From Saccoglossus kowalevskii (lineage: Eukaryota; Hemichordata; Enteropneusta; Harrimaniidae): DNA of 28,681 nt. Location: NCBI RefSeq assembly GCF_000003605.2, contig NW_003137824.1:394113-422793 (forward strand), in the 5' to 3' direction. A model generated the notes under the pieces. That model did no database searches. It was not told the DNA's origin and saw only the letters and a program-made list of their open reading frames with translations. This document shows positions 20,801-28,681 of the stretch, one piece after another (positions within the stretch are counted from its first letter, which is position 1; the number at the start of each line of letters is the position of its first letter). The translations under genes were made by a program, and so were the position numbers.

Positions 20801-23800
20801 ACCTGGAAATTCACATTTAATTTTGTGTATTTTTTTTCAATCAGCATGAGATGCTACACATGTTTTTTTCAACATTTTAGAAGTTACCATGGTTTCAACA
20901 GATGTACATAGAAAAAATAGGGGTAAATCTTGCACACTGTTTTTTTTACTCAAAAGCAAGAAATAAATAATTACAAATATAAAATAGATGGAAATATTGA
21001 ATGATAAAACTTATCCAATATGTTGCCAGATTATTAAAAATACATTACGCCATATTTGACAAAATAATAACACCATATTGTGAAACTCTTTGCAATCAAG
21101 CGCTTTTTCACCCCGTTATTAAGCTGTGTAAAGTGAAACGCCGCTTGCCATCAAAAGGCATCCTGGTGATCTTACTGCAACTGAAACAACCTTATGTCAA
21201 ATGGCACAGATCCCCCTATGTGATCAATGCTATCAAATCAGTAATAGTAAATAATGCCTTCCAGTATCTGCCTCCAAAAATATTGAAATTTGATGAAACT
21301 GTGACACATAAAACAAATCCGCACAAATCTATACATGTATAAAAAAAATACCAACACGTCATCATAAAACATATATCATATTTTCGAAATTAACTGGAAT
21401 TTGAGTTTCCACAATTAATCAACAAATACAGATGTTTGAGTATCGCTACTTAATTTTCCATTTGACGTACATTGGGTAATGAGACTTGCTCATTATATTA
21501 ACCACTAAGAGAACACGTACAAACACATTTCGGTATATTTATTCAGTATGATAATCACTCGTCATAAAATTGTACGCTCACATGCCATATGGTGTACAAT
21601 ATGAAATTTCATATCTATTACATTTGATACTTTTATACTGTATCTATAGCAATAGATTTACAAACCTAAATAATTTTCCTGTGGGGTATAAAGTTTTGAT
21701 GCAAATCCAGGTCTGTATTTTCTTCTAAACACATGTAGTTTATAATTTATAACAACTGTATAAACAATAGTTGGAATATTCAAATTTATACAAATATTGT
21801 TGATGAGTTGATGTTTACATAATACTTTTATGTTTATTCAAACATTTTTATGAACTTATTATTTATTTTTTTATTTATATCACAGATATATTAATATTAA
21901 TAAACATTTAAACAGGAAGTGGACTTTCCAGTACGGAAATTAAACAAATGTTAAGTTATTTGTCAGAGCCATGTCTTAGTTGTTGTAACTAAGTAAACAG
22001 TTATTATAATATAAGTGAATTGCTTCTGTATTTCAGTCCATATTGCACATTCAGCTATATGCTAATGAGGAATTCAACATCATGTGCTTAACTCACTCAG
22101 CCGTTAGATGTAAACACTTTCGTGAATACTTTTGATGTTGGGACAAGTCTCCACAGCTTGCATACAGAAAGTTTGAGGGGAAAGGGTGTGCCTATATTTA
22201 ATTTTTTAATTTTGAAATTTTCCCTTCTTTAATTCAAAATGGCCACCAAAGTGAATTCTTTTCAAATAGTGTTGTTACCATGGAAACAAACATGAGTGTG
22301 ACTCTCAATTTATTTTCTTTCAATACTTGATGTAATTTGTAGTTTTATTTTATTTTTTCTGTTTTCACCCTTGGTAGAATTCTATCAATATACTTGGTAT
22401 TTTTTCTTGAACAATCCAGGCACACAGGAAGTGGAAACAAAAGAATGGTTCAATGCCCCCTGGATGTACTGTAAATACTCTATTCAGAATGAATTCTTAA
22501 ACTTTCGCAAATTTTGAAAGATCACTCATAATTTTAAATCTATATCATAAGAAATATATTCATATCTGTAGCGGGATATATTATGATATAAAATAAAATT
22601 AATGTGGTCGTAAACAAAAAAACTTGGTGATAGAAGCTTCACATTAGTTGCCCACAAAATGAAAATGAATTTTTCTCTGACATGATTCTAAATTCCACAA
22701 ATGAAAAGTAGATAAAAGTAGAGACAAGGGATTTTTTCTTATCACACAAAAATTATTGCTGGAGTGGTTGTCAGCTTGCCAAAATACACCACCCCCTGAA
22801 TTACTGCATGCTGAGTCATGAATAAACAACAAACAAACAATGAAACAACACTGCCTCTTTGGCTAGTGCCTTCAGCCATAGAAAACCAAACTTCCTCCAA
22901 TTGTTTTCTAAAATCCTTGTCAGTAAAACACAATTGGAGTGATTTATTGTGCAGCCCTGAACTTTGGTACAACATGGCTACGTCCCAGTACATACTCACT
23001 ACTCAGCAGGTCTTTCAATGTATTACCAAGCGGAAGATTGCTTGCCAACAAAACATGCCCCAACAAGACTTTTAAAAACATGGTGGAGCACGAGGTCAAT
23101 GGCTCGAACTGATAACTAAACTCACGTCCACTTTAATATTGGTTCCATTAAATAAGTATCATAAGCAGTTGTCAGTTACTATAGTGATGCAATTCACAAC
23201 AGGAAGAGGAGATTTATGAAATTTTAAATGGGCTACATTGACTACTCAGGTATAACATGAATGTTATCCTGTCTTGGCATGCACTGTGCTGATTAACAAT
23301 AGAGTTTAGTTTTTAACACATAAATCACCCAAACTGGGAGTAAAGTCTACAAAATAAAATTTGCCTTTATTTATTTAGTATGTGATAAACTGGTTTGATT
23401 GCCCCCCCCCCCTCCATTGTGTTTTGTGACTCTCCACACCACATAGAGACCTTGAATTTAAAGGGGCGTGTCTGAAAGTTTATAAACAAAATAGTAAACA
23501 TCTTTGAACTTGTAGATTCACTGACAATAGTAAATCAATGTTTTGTCAAAAAATGCAGCACACTATGAGTCAATTGAGTGAAACAGACATGGTAGCAGAA
23601 GTGATCACATGACTACTTCCTTTGTAAGGCATACATGCCAACATGAGACGGGAAGTCTCTAAAAAATAGGAACTATGAACCAATAACACCAACGCAAATA
23701 AAACCCTACAATTTTATTAGACACATTGGAGTAGACCAGTTGATACAGGAAGTGAGAAACTGTTCATTTAAGTCTTATGATGATGTTTCAAGTTCCTTAT

Positions 23801-24031
23801 CTCATTATCATTACTATATTTAGCATCAAAACTTAGATAAGTACTTGTGGTGGGTGTTCATTGATGAACAAAAATCCAGACTTCATATAATTTAAAATTC
23901 AAACATCAGATTATGTATCATATTCATTATTTGAGAGTTCCATATTTGTGAACTGAGAACTCACCCATCTCAGCTAGCGTTCTCTTTAGTCCATGCCTTG
24001 TGTCATCCACTTGAAGTTGTTCCACCTGCAT
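10855..24031 (-). CDS. ELK: ETS-domain transcription factor, ELK / ternary complex factor type (384 aa)
   Basis: Joined minus-strand exons 24031-23965, 20232-20158 and 11867-10855 (1155 nt) give a 384-residue protein. A complete ETS domain spans about 53-133: [12 protein letters not shown], conserved Trp 56, 74 and 93, and recognition helix [18 protein letters not shown] with Arg109 and Arg112. It is closest to ELK1/3/4. Next come two SUMO motifs, VKTE (139-142) and VKME (149-152), then a Ser/Thr/Pro-rich region. The C-terminus has the TCF C-box pattern: [14 protein letters not shown] (Ser326, Ser331), FQFP (340-343, the ERK DEF-docking motif) and SPVLLSP. By family knowledge it is a nuclear MAPK-responsive activator that binds GGA sites and partners SRF. 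Oddities: about 50 residues precede the ETS domain where vertebrate ELKs have almost none, and no convincing SRF-binding B-box is seen. I cannot assign it to ELK1, ELK3 or ELK4; it is probably pre-duplication. Confidence 0.9.
12070..12081. repeat. G12 homopolymer
   Basis: Twelve consecutive G lie about 210 nt inside the intron, near its acceptor end. It is a likely source of sequencing or assembly error and a possible G-rich structure on the plus strand (C-rich in the transcript). Confidence 0.95.
15420..15665. repeat. C-rich minisatellite, about 62-70 bp units, 4 copies
   Basis: Four copies of a core ATAACCCACTCTACCCA start at 15439, 15506, 15576 and 15638. Each is followed by a CCCTTACT-like block and, in the middle copies, by an ACATACATRTACCATGTC block and CAAACAGTCCC. 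Spacing varies (67, 70, 62), and the last copy is truncated. The array is strongly strand-asymmetric, with almost no G on the plus strand. Confidence 0.93.
16776..16793. repeat. (TTTC)n microsatellite
   Basis: There are about four and a half tetranucleotide repeats with C at every fourth base (16778, 16782, 16786, 16790), inside the large ELK intron. Confidence 0.9.
20158..20232 (-). CDS. ELK: ELK coding exon 2 (cassette-compatible)
   Basis: The 75-nt exon runs between acceptor TTTATTTCCAG (20243-20233) and donor G|GTAAGT (20158/20157). Only one frame is open. It encodes 24 whole codons ([16 protein letters not shown], then LMPFVKPK) with split codons at both ends, exactly matching phase 1 of both neighbours: G+AA gives Glu and G+GT gives Gly. 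The segment is hydrophilic, with a basic KKR; I recognise no domain. Length is a multiple of three, so skipping would retain the frame. It also has an in-frame Met that could serve as an alternative start. Confidence 0.85.
20233..23964 (-). other. ELK intron 2, 3732 nt
   Basis: The donor GTGAGT is at 23964-23959 and the acceptor CCAG at 20236-20233. The content is mostly unique AT-rich DNA. Notable are three exact ACAGGAAGTG ETS-type sites (21912, 22434, 23745) and an 11-C run at 23402-23412. A plus-strand ATG frame of 113 codons (21001-21342) has no recognised motif and no supporting gene signals. Confidence 0.7.
23402..23412. repeat. C11 homopolymer
   Basis: Eleven consecutive C inside ELK intron 2. 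It is a simple-sequence run prone to length error. Confidence 0.9.
23965..24031 (-). CDS. ELK: ELK first coding exon (start codon)
   Basis: ATG at 24031-24029 opens 22 codons ([14 protein letters not shown], then LKRTLAEM) plus one base before donor G|GTGAGT (23965/23964). I chose this start because an in-frame TGA lies 45 nt upstream within the same exon and no ATG intervenes. The exon probably extends upstream to 24091 as 5'UTR, after an acceptor reading TTTCCATGCAG. A GTAAGA string directly before the ATG could act as a cryptic donor that removes this start. No domain is recognised in these residues. Confidence 0.8.
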
Positions 24032-24091
24032 CTTACTTGTTGCTATGGCAATGGATGTTGCTCTATAATATCCTCAGTTTTCAAAATAGAT
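24032..24091 (-). other. ELK 5'UTR part of exon 2
   Basis: This is the transcribed leader between the inferred acceptor (CAG at 24094-24092) and the start codon. It holds an in-frame TGA and no upstream ATG. The acceptor choice is provisional: an AG 19 nt further in, after AAAACTG, is also possible but has a poorer pyrimidine tract. Confidence 0.5.
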
Positions 24092-25896
24092 CTGCATGGA
24101 AATGCAACAAATGTGAATTTACATGATTAATTCTCAATAATGGATTAACATATTCCTTACTGCAGAGAGTTTTTTTTTAAAAATGGAAGAACAGAATAAA
24201 AATCCATTGCATTGTTGACTTAATTTTGGTTTCGAGATAATAATCACAAACTACTTCTTCAGAAACTTACAATTCAAAGCTTGGTCAAAAAGGGAAGTGA
24301 ATAAAGTTATACGCTTCTGCAAATTAAATTTGACTTTTCAATGATGCTGAGATAAAGCACACATTTAGCTGAATCCTCTATCTAAATAACTTAAGGGGTA
24401 GACCATGAAAGAGATGAGGATGGTCAAGAAGTGGGCTGTGAATTAAGCTGATCAATTTTGCCAAAACATAATGTACATGACTGGTTTGATGAATGAATCA
24501 TATTGCCTAATAACATAATAAAGCTGCTGCTTGATGATGATGATGATCGCCAAATAAAGTGTGGGAATGAAACTACCAAACATGTCTATAATTATAAGGG
24601 GAAATGGACTGTAATCAGACATATTAAATGATATTAGAATATACACAAGAGGGGAGGGGTGTAATACCGCCTCACTTTTTTTATGCTAGGGGAGATGTGA
24701 TACCATTAAAGTGGTAATTTGTCTTGTGTGTATTGTTTGCAAGACCCATTATACAAGATCTAAATGTAATCATCGAAAGTAAAGTGCAACGCTGTAACAA
24801 AGAGCGAAATGTGTTTTAACGTGATTACCGAAGTATTGTGCACATGTGCCAATAGTTTTCAATATGATGGGGTGATTTTATGGCTATTAGATTAAGCCGT
24901 GATAACGCTCAGGCAAGGTGAGACACGTATTTCGTAACGGCACGCGTAATTCACCAAGTAGTTTCCGGGCGGCGTTTTAGTTTTGGATGATTAAATCCCG
25001 TCGATGGTTTGACTAGCCGAAGGAGGGTGTAAATCGTTTGCAATAGATCATGGTGTGACACGTTTGCCAATTCAAATTGTACACCGCATTCGTTACCAAT
25101 TCGCGACACTTACATCAAATTAACGATGAATCATGAACGTAGGTGTAGATTGTAAATATCGATGACGCGTTCACATGCGACTGGGGCGCTTACGATGTTA
25201 CAGAGTGTTTCATGAGTATGTGTGAATTCCGACTTGTTAATTAAAATTAAAGCGAAGGATATTAAACTCTGCCACTGGCACTCTGATCACATACAGTAAA
25301 ACACCTGAAACATACCGTTTTCTAGCCGGAGAGAAATGTAATGGCGTTTTCAATCGTGCGCACAACAAGGGCCAGGAAATCCGGTTTAAGTGTTGGGAGA
25401 CAATGATCAAACGGCAACAGGAAGCGGCGATACGAGGCGAATTATCAGCGAACGTTGACCTATGTTCGGGTAGTGCCAATGGAAACTAACGCTATAAAAT
25501 TGACGAGGCCAAATTAAATATAGCTAAATGTTGTTTTCACAGACACACAACTAAATCGCCCACGTATGATCGGGATACCCAGGCCACACCGGAAGATGTA
25601 CCGTCATCTGCGTCTGTTGCATCGAAGACGAAAAAATATTACCCTACAAGACGCAACGACGATCTAATAAAAGACACCATGAAACAAATACAATTAAGTG
25701 TCGACGCCAGTTGTTCTGTTGTAATCGGCGATACTATACTATAAACCGATACATAGTCGCGAGTGTACCGGTGATTCGTCACTTTATCCTATAGTGTCAA
25801 CTCATCCGCCGACGGAGCAGACTGGCAACGTATAAACTCACTGTTTAGACCACGTTGATTTTTTTTCCGAGCAGGTAGATTAGAAGAGATACTCAC
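24092..25896 (-). other. Predicted ELK 5'UTR intron, 1805 nt
   Basis: It runs from donor GTGAGT (25896-25891) to the acceptor at 24094-24092. Its left half is AT-rich with a (TGA)n run at 24532-24548. From about 24900 rightward the DNA becomes clearly richer in CpG, continuous with the promoter. It contains a second ETS site, ACCGGAAGA at 25588-25596, and an ACAGGAAGC at about 25419. Open frames here (for example 25479-25237 on the minus strand) look like chance. Confidence 0.5.
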
Positions 25897-26030
25897 CCTC
25901 GAGATTGTGGTTGTACAAATGAAAATATCGTCAATAACTTTGATTCTCTTCCCACACAGTTTCGGGCGACGTCGTTAACTTGTACGTCAATTTCAATGTA
26001 CAGTTCTCGTTTAGCTGGAAAACCGGAAGT
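25897..26030 (-). other. Predicted non-coding first exon of ELK
   Basis: A strong donor (CTCGAGG|GTGAGT) ends this stretch at 25897. Upstream at the usual 25-35 nt from a TATA-like box would be a transcription start at about 26030. The exon contains no ATG on the minus strand, as suits a leader. There is no transcript evidence; the boundaries are inferred. Confidence 0.5.
26022..26030 (+). promoter_or_regulatory. Consensus ETS-binding site ACCGGAAGT
   Basis: This is an exact match to the high-affinity ELK/GABP-class site, lying on the predicted transcription start of the ELK gene. ETS sites at the start are common in TATA-poor promoters generally, so self-binding is only one reading. Confidence 0.65.
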
Positions 26031-26057
26031 TGTAGTGTTTGTAGTGTGGGAAACACC

Positions 26058-26067
26058 CTATAAATAG
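26058..26067 (-). promoter_or_regulatory. CTATAAATAG box: TATA-like, also a MEF2 consensus
   Basis: It reads CTATTTATAG on the gene strand. It fits the MEF2 consensus YTAWWWWTAR exactly and is also a plausible TATA element about 30 nt upstream of the predicted start. As a CW8G sequence it is close to, but not, a canonical CArG box. Confidence 0.55.
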
Positions 26068-26084
26068 TCGACGTACGTCTGCAG

Positions 26085-26092
26085 TGACGTCA
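26085..26092. promoter_or_regulatory. Perfect cAMP response element TGACGTCA
   Basis: This is the eight-base palindromic CREB/ATF consensus, about 60 bp upstream of the predicted start and next to the TATA-like box, a typical position for a functional CRE. Confidence 0.65.
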
Positions 26093-26429
26093 TAGCACAA
26101 ATAGGCGCTTCTCATTGGTTGACTATCGCGTTCATGCTTTTGATTGATATACAAATTTACGCGCGTCGTGTATCAATAGAGGAAACAAAAGCCTCGCCGA
26201 CTCCAGAGTGAGGGCAGATTACTAACATATCTGTTTACAATATAACGGCGCATTGTTTGCCGATCAGACAACGTCTCTCACTTGGTCAGAGTTCATTTTA
26301 GTGCGTCACATTTGTGTAGTAGTCCAACAATACATGACTGTGATGCAAATGTTTTTTTTTACAGCCCAGCCCATGTCAATGCACGGACGCGCTCAAATAC
26401 AGGATGTCGCTTGGTTCCGGCTCCGATGT

Positions 26430-26439
26430 CCTTATAAGG
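26430..26439. promoter_or_regulatory. Perfect CArG box CCTTATAAGG (candidate serum response element)
   Basis: It matches the SRF consensus CC(A/T)6GG exactly. Ten bases to the left is TTCCGG (26415-26420), an ETS core on the minus strand. The immediate flank GATGTCC preceding the A/T core is the same as in the vertebrate c-fos SRE as I remember it. It lies about 400 bp upstream of the predicted ELK start. Confidence 0.6.
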
Positions 26440-26531
26440 CCATAGGCGATCGATTCAACCAACGGGCAGTTGAGTCTGGACACGAATGGTGGCCACCGCC
26501 CGTTTAAATCTTGTGACATCACTGAGTGTTA

Positions 26532-26541
26532 CTATAAATAA
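26532..26541 (+). promoter_or_regulatory. Second CTATAAATA box, upstream region
   Basis: It repeats nine bases of the 26058 box and fits MEF2/TATA. In plus orientation it sits about 95 bp right of the CArG box, the geometry of an immediate-early promoter firing rightward, but no recognised plus-strand gene follows. Confidence 0.3.
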
Positions 26542-26610
26542 CGCGACATCTTTCAGGGAGTCGGTTTCCACGTAATGTAATTGAACACGTCGTGTGACCA
26601 CCACCAGTGA

Positions 26611-27165
26611 ATACTTAAACCCGATTTCTCTTTAAGGGGTGACCCAATTGAATGCTGGGGTGCCAGTGGACTTAGAGGAAATTTGTCAATTGCACTTTTT
26701 TTTCACAATACTGTAGATTTGTTTTGTCCAGATGACCGAACATTAATTTTCACCAAAATAAAAGTGGGCGTAACACCACACATGGTATCATTTCCAAAAA
26801 AAGACCAACAAACGCATTTTGGCCGTCATTGGAAAACAGTCAGTCCTCGTATCGAATTCCAGAGAAAGCATGCCCGGATTTCCTTCGCTCTAGTCCAACA
26901 TATGAAGAAAAAAAATAAGCTAAAAAAAAATTGTGACAGAAAACAATACAATTCGCACCTTTTTGTGTACTTAGTACCGGGACTTTGTACCACCTCCCTG
27001 GGTATTAAGTTTTTTCCACAAAACAAAATAAAACATTTACATATCGCCGATTCGAGTGGATATGACACCCCACCCCAACACACACATGTACTTGATTTGC
27101 ATAGGTACGACATACAAGAACCGCGAAATAAAAAAAATACCGCTTTCCAATTGTTAATAAGTTGA
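26611..27165 (+). other. Unrecognised 185-codon open frame
   Basis: The frame is open from the codon after TGA 26608-26610 to a stop at 27163-27165. That is long for AT-rich non-coding DNA, but it has no ATG near its start (first Met codon near 26782), is lysine/His-rich in the middle, and shows no domain, signal peptide or splice context I recognise. The antisense strand is also open over 26826-27176, which argues for compositional chance or an old repeat. I do not assign a function. Confidence 0.2.
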
Positions 27166-27176
27166 ATATTGAGCAC

Positions 27177-28681
27177 CCTTTTCAGGAAACGCTGACTTTT
27201 CAGTTTTTAAAATACCCCTCCCTCATATATTGAAACTCCGACTATTAATCTGATGATGAAACACGTAGGTCACGTCAGAGGTACTACATGTATTCATTCG
27301 GTTTTTGTTTTTATATTCAGTTTATAGTTTTTTGTTGGTGTTTCATTTTACTTTATTATATATTTCCGTTACTAACTTCAATTTAGTCTGTTTTTGGTTG
27401 TCTTTAAACTATTAGCCATTGTAATTTGATTATTTTTTTTTTCTGTAATTTTTGTTGTTGTTGTAACCTTTAACCTCCTTCAGTGGGTTGTTATGAATTA
27501 ATAAAAAAAAAATCTTCGCGAAAATCACAGGCAGGTCGCAAAAGATACACTGCGCACAAATGAAGCGTGCATCCCCTTGCAAGTTCTGGGGCAAAAAGCG
27601 ACAATATTTTGTATTTGTGCAATGGTAAATGTTTTAAAAAAATACATTTGTTTCGATTTTCGCGACTACGCGACATTCGGAACGCTCGGCGTCGAAAAGC
27701 GCTCGTTTAGAAATCCACGTGAACAGTAAATTTAATTTGTATTTATTTTTAGCACGCCATGCTCAAATGAGAGGGGGCAGCGCTGTGAGTGATGATGCAA
27801 CACATTCTTCATGAAAACCGGGGTCATATCGCTCGTTCAGGTAACTGCCTGATATTCAATTGCCAATGTGTTCCGTTGTCTACTCATTAATTCTTGCTAA
27901 TAGTGCTAATTTCTACTCGAAATCACGGTATTAAAACGGTAATATTTTATAACTAGCAATAAAATAGATAGAATATCTGACTCGGTGACAAAATGAAGTG
28001 AAACCAGCCCTATATAGTGGTTAATTCGGGTTAATAAAACACTCTTATTCTCAATATCTTATCCTTTATTACCTAATAAAAACGAATATGTCTTTTTGAT
28101 TTCACTTCCTGTGACATATCCGGCAACAAACAAAACCGACATGTTCACTGGACACGTGACTTTGACGTGTAATCATTATGATGATGGTCTGAAACGAACA
28201 AGGCTGTCCAGTATAACAATAACCACCAAAACTACTGATCAGCAAATACTAGTACATAATAAATTAAAATGAAATGAAATGAAATGAAATGAAATGAAAT
28301 GAAATAGAAATATAAATTATTAAATAACATTTACAAATGGGAAAACGCGAACTAGGATTGATTGTCTTTAAACAAAATGTAGTTGATGCACCACAGACCA
28401 CGTATACAAGGTTAAAATGAAAAAAAAAAGTTTTTATTTGATTCTTCTTTTTTTCATCAGATTGATGAGATATAAACGAAATACTCTCGAAGCCAAAATA
28501 GATTACAAAATAAATTAAATAAACTAAGGTAAATAAAATTAAAGAAACAAATAAAAGTAATTGATTTTAACCACACATTTGCATAAACCATTTATTATTC
28601 ACCCGATATTCTGGTGGGTTAAGCCGTCACTGCTATTTTGAAAGCTGGGAACCTTTTTTTTTTATTACAGTCGCTCTATTT
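27177..28681. other. Intergenic DNA upstream of ELK
   Basis: No gene is recognised. There are T-rich and A-rich runs, one ACAGGAAGTG ETS site on the minus strand (28112-28103), an E-box CACGTG near 28153, and the GAAAT microsatellite. The window ends in non-coding sequence. Confidence 0.5.
28271..28315. repeat. (GAAAT)9 microsatellite
   Basis: Nine perfect pentanucleotide copies of GAAAT, followed by a degenerate AGAAAT. Confidence 0.97.

Larger units (their letters stand above)
26022..26118 (-). promoter_or_regulatory. Predicted ELK core promoter
   Basis: Within 100 bp, reading upstream from the predicted start, are an ETS site (26022-26030), a TATA/MEF2-like box (26058-26067), a perfect CRE (26085-26092) and a CCAAT box (minus strand, 26118-26114). 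The surrounding 24900-26600 is the most CpG-rich part of the window. Spacing from the TATA-like box to the first exon is canonical. The function is inferred. Confidence 0.6.

Noticed and set aside
21001..21342. 113-codon plus-strand ATG frame in ELK intron 2
   Set aside because: It is on the opposite strand to the host gene, with no domain, promoter or poly(A) support. Compositional chance is more likely.
26253..26507. 84-codon plus-strand frame over the CArG box
   Set aside because: It has no ATG at its start and no family resemblance, and it covers a regulatory, CpG-rich region.
26826..27176. 116-codon minus-strand frame
   Set aside because: It overlaps the longer plus-strand open frame, has long Phe/Lys runs, and shows no known motif.
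1..28681. tRNA, rRNA, snRNA genes or CRISPR arrays
   Set aside because: By eye I saw no B-box-like GGTTCRANNCC in a foldable context, no rRNA core sequence and no spaced direct repeats. A dedicated covariance-model scan was not possible.

Overview
The window is animal genomic DNA. It is AT-rich and intron-rich, with GT-AG (and one GC-AG) introns, microsatellites and one decayed retrotransposon. The most useful taxonomic hint is a short-chain collagen C4-like gene, a family best known from sponges and multiplied in bivalves, limpets, brachiopods and lancelets. With an invertebrate-type ELK gene beside it, a marine invertebrate, most likely a lophotrochozoan such as a mollusc, is my best guess. 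I cannot name the species.

Left part (1-5.5 kb, + strand): the 3' part of a secreted short-chain collagen C4-like gene. I reconstruct four exons (415-505, 1028-1093, 2618-2785, 4199-4674) joined at phase-1 introns. They give seven Gly-X-Y triplets followed by a cysteine-rich C-terminal domain. The signal-peptide exon is not visible and is probably off the left edge. About 0.5 kb downstream lies a broken partial copy of the last exon (about 5180-5478).

Middle (5.5-9 kb): intergenic DNA between two tail-to-tail genes. It holds a 52-bp x 3 minisatellite and, on the minus strand, the wrecked 3' end of an L1/Tx1-like LINE (about 6610-7790).

Right part (9-26 kb, - strand): one ETS-domain transcription factor gene of the ELK / ternary complex factor (TCF) type. 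Its coding exons are 24031-23965, 20232-20158 and 11867-10855, and they join in frame to a 384-residue protein. The protein has an N-terminal extension of about 50 residues, a complete ETS domain, two SUMO consensus sites, and a C-terminal C-box-like region with an FQFP ERK-docking motif. A non-coding first exon is predicted at about 26030-25897, and the first AATAAA after the stop is at 9003-8998.

Right edge (26-28.7 kb): the ELK promoter and upstream DNA. It has an ETS site at the predicted start, a CTATAAATAG box, a perfect CRE, a CCAAT box and, about 400 bp upstream, a perfect CArG box. This arrangement suggests SRF/TCF autoregulation. Further out is an unexplained 185-codon open frame (26611-27165) that I do not recognise.

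I found no RNA genes, CRISPR arrays or prokaryotic-type operons. Nothing amounts to a clearly new biological system. The strongest leads are the SRE-like control region of the ELK gene, its extended N-terminus with an in-frame cassette exon, and the GC-AG intron and decayed duplicate in the collagen locus.
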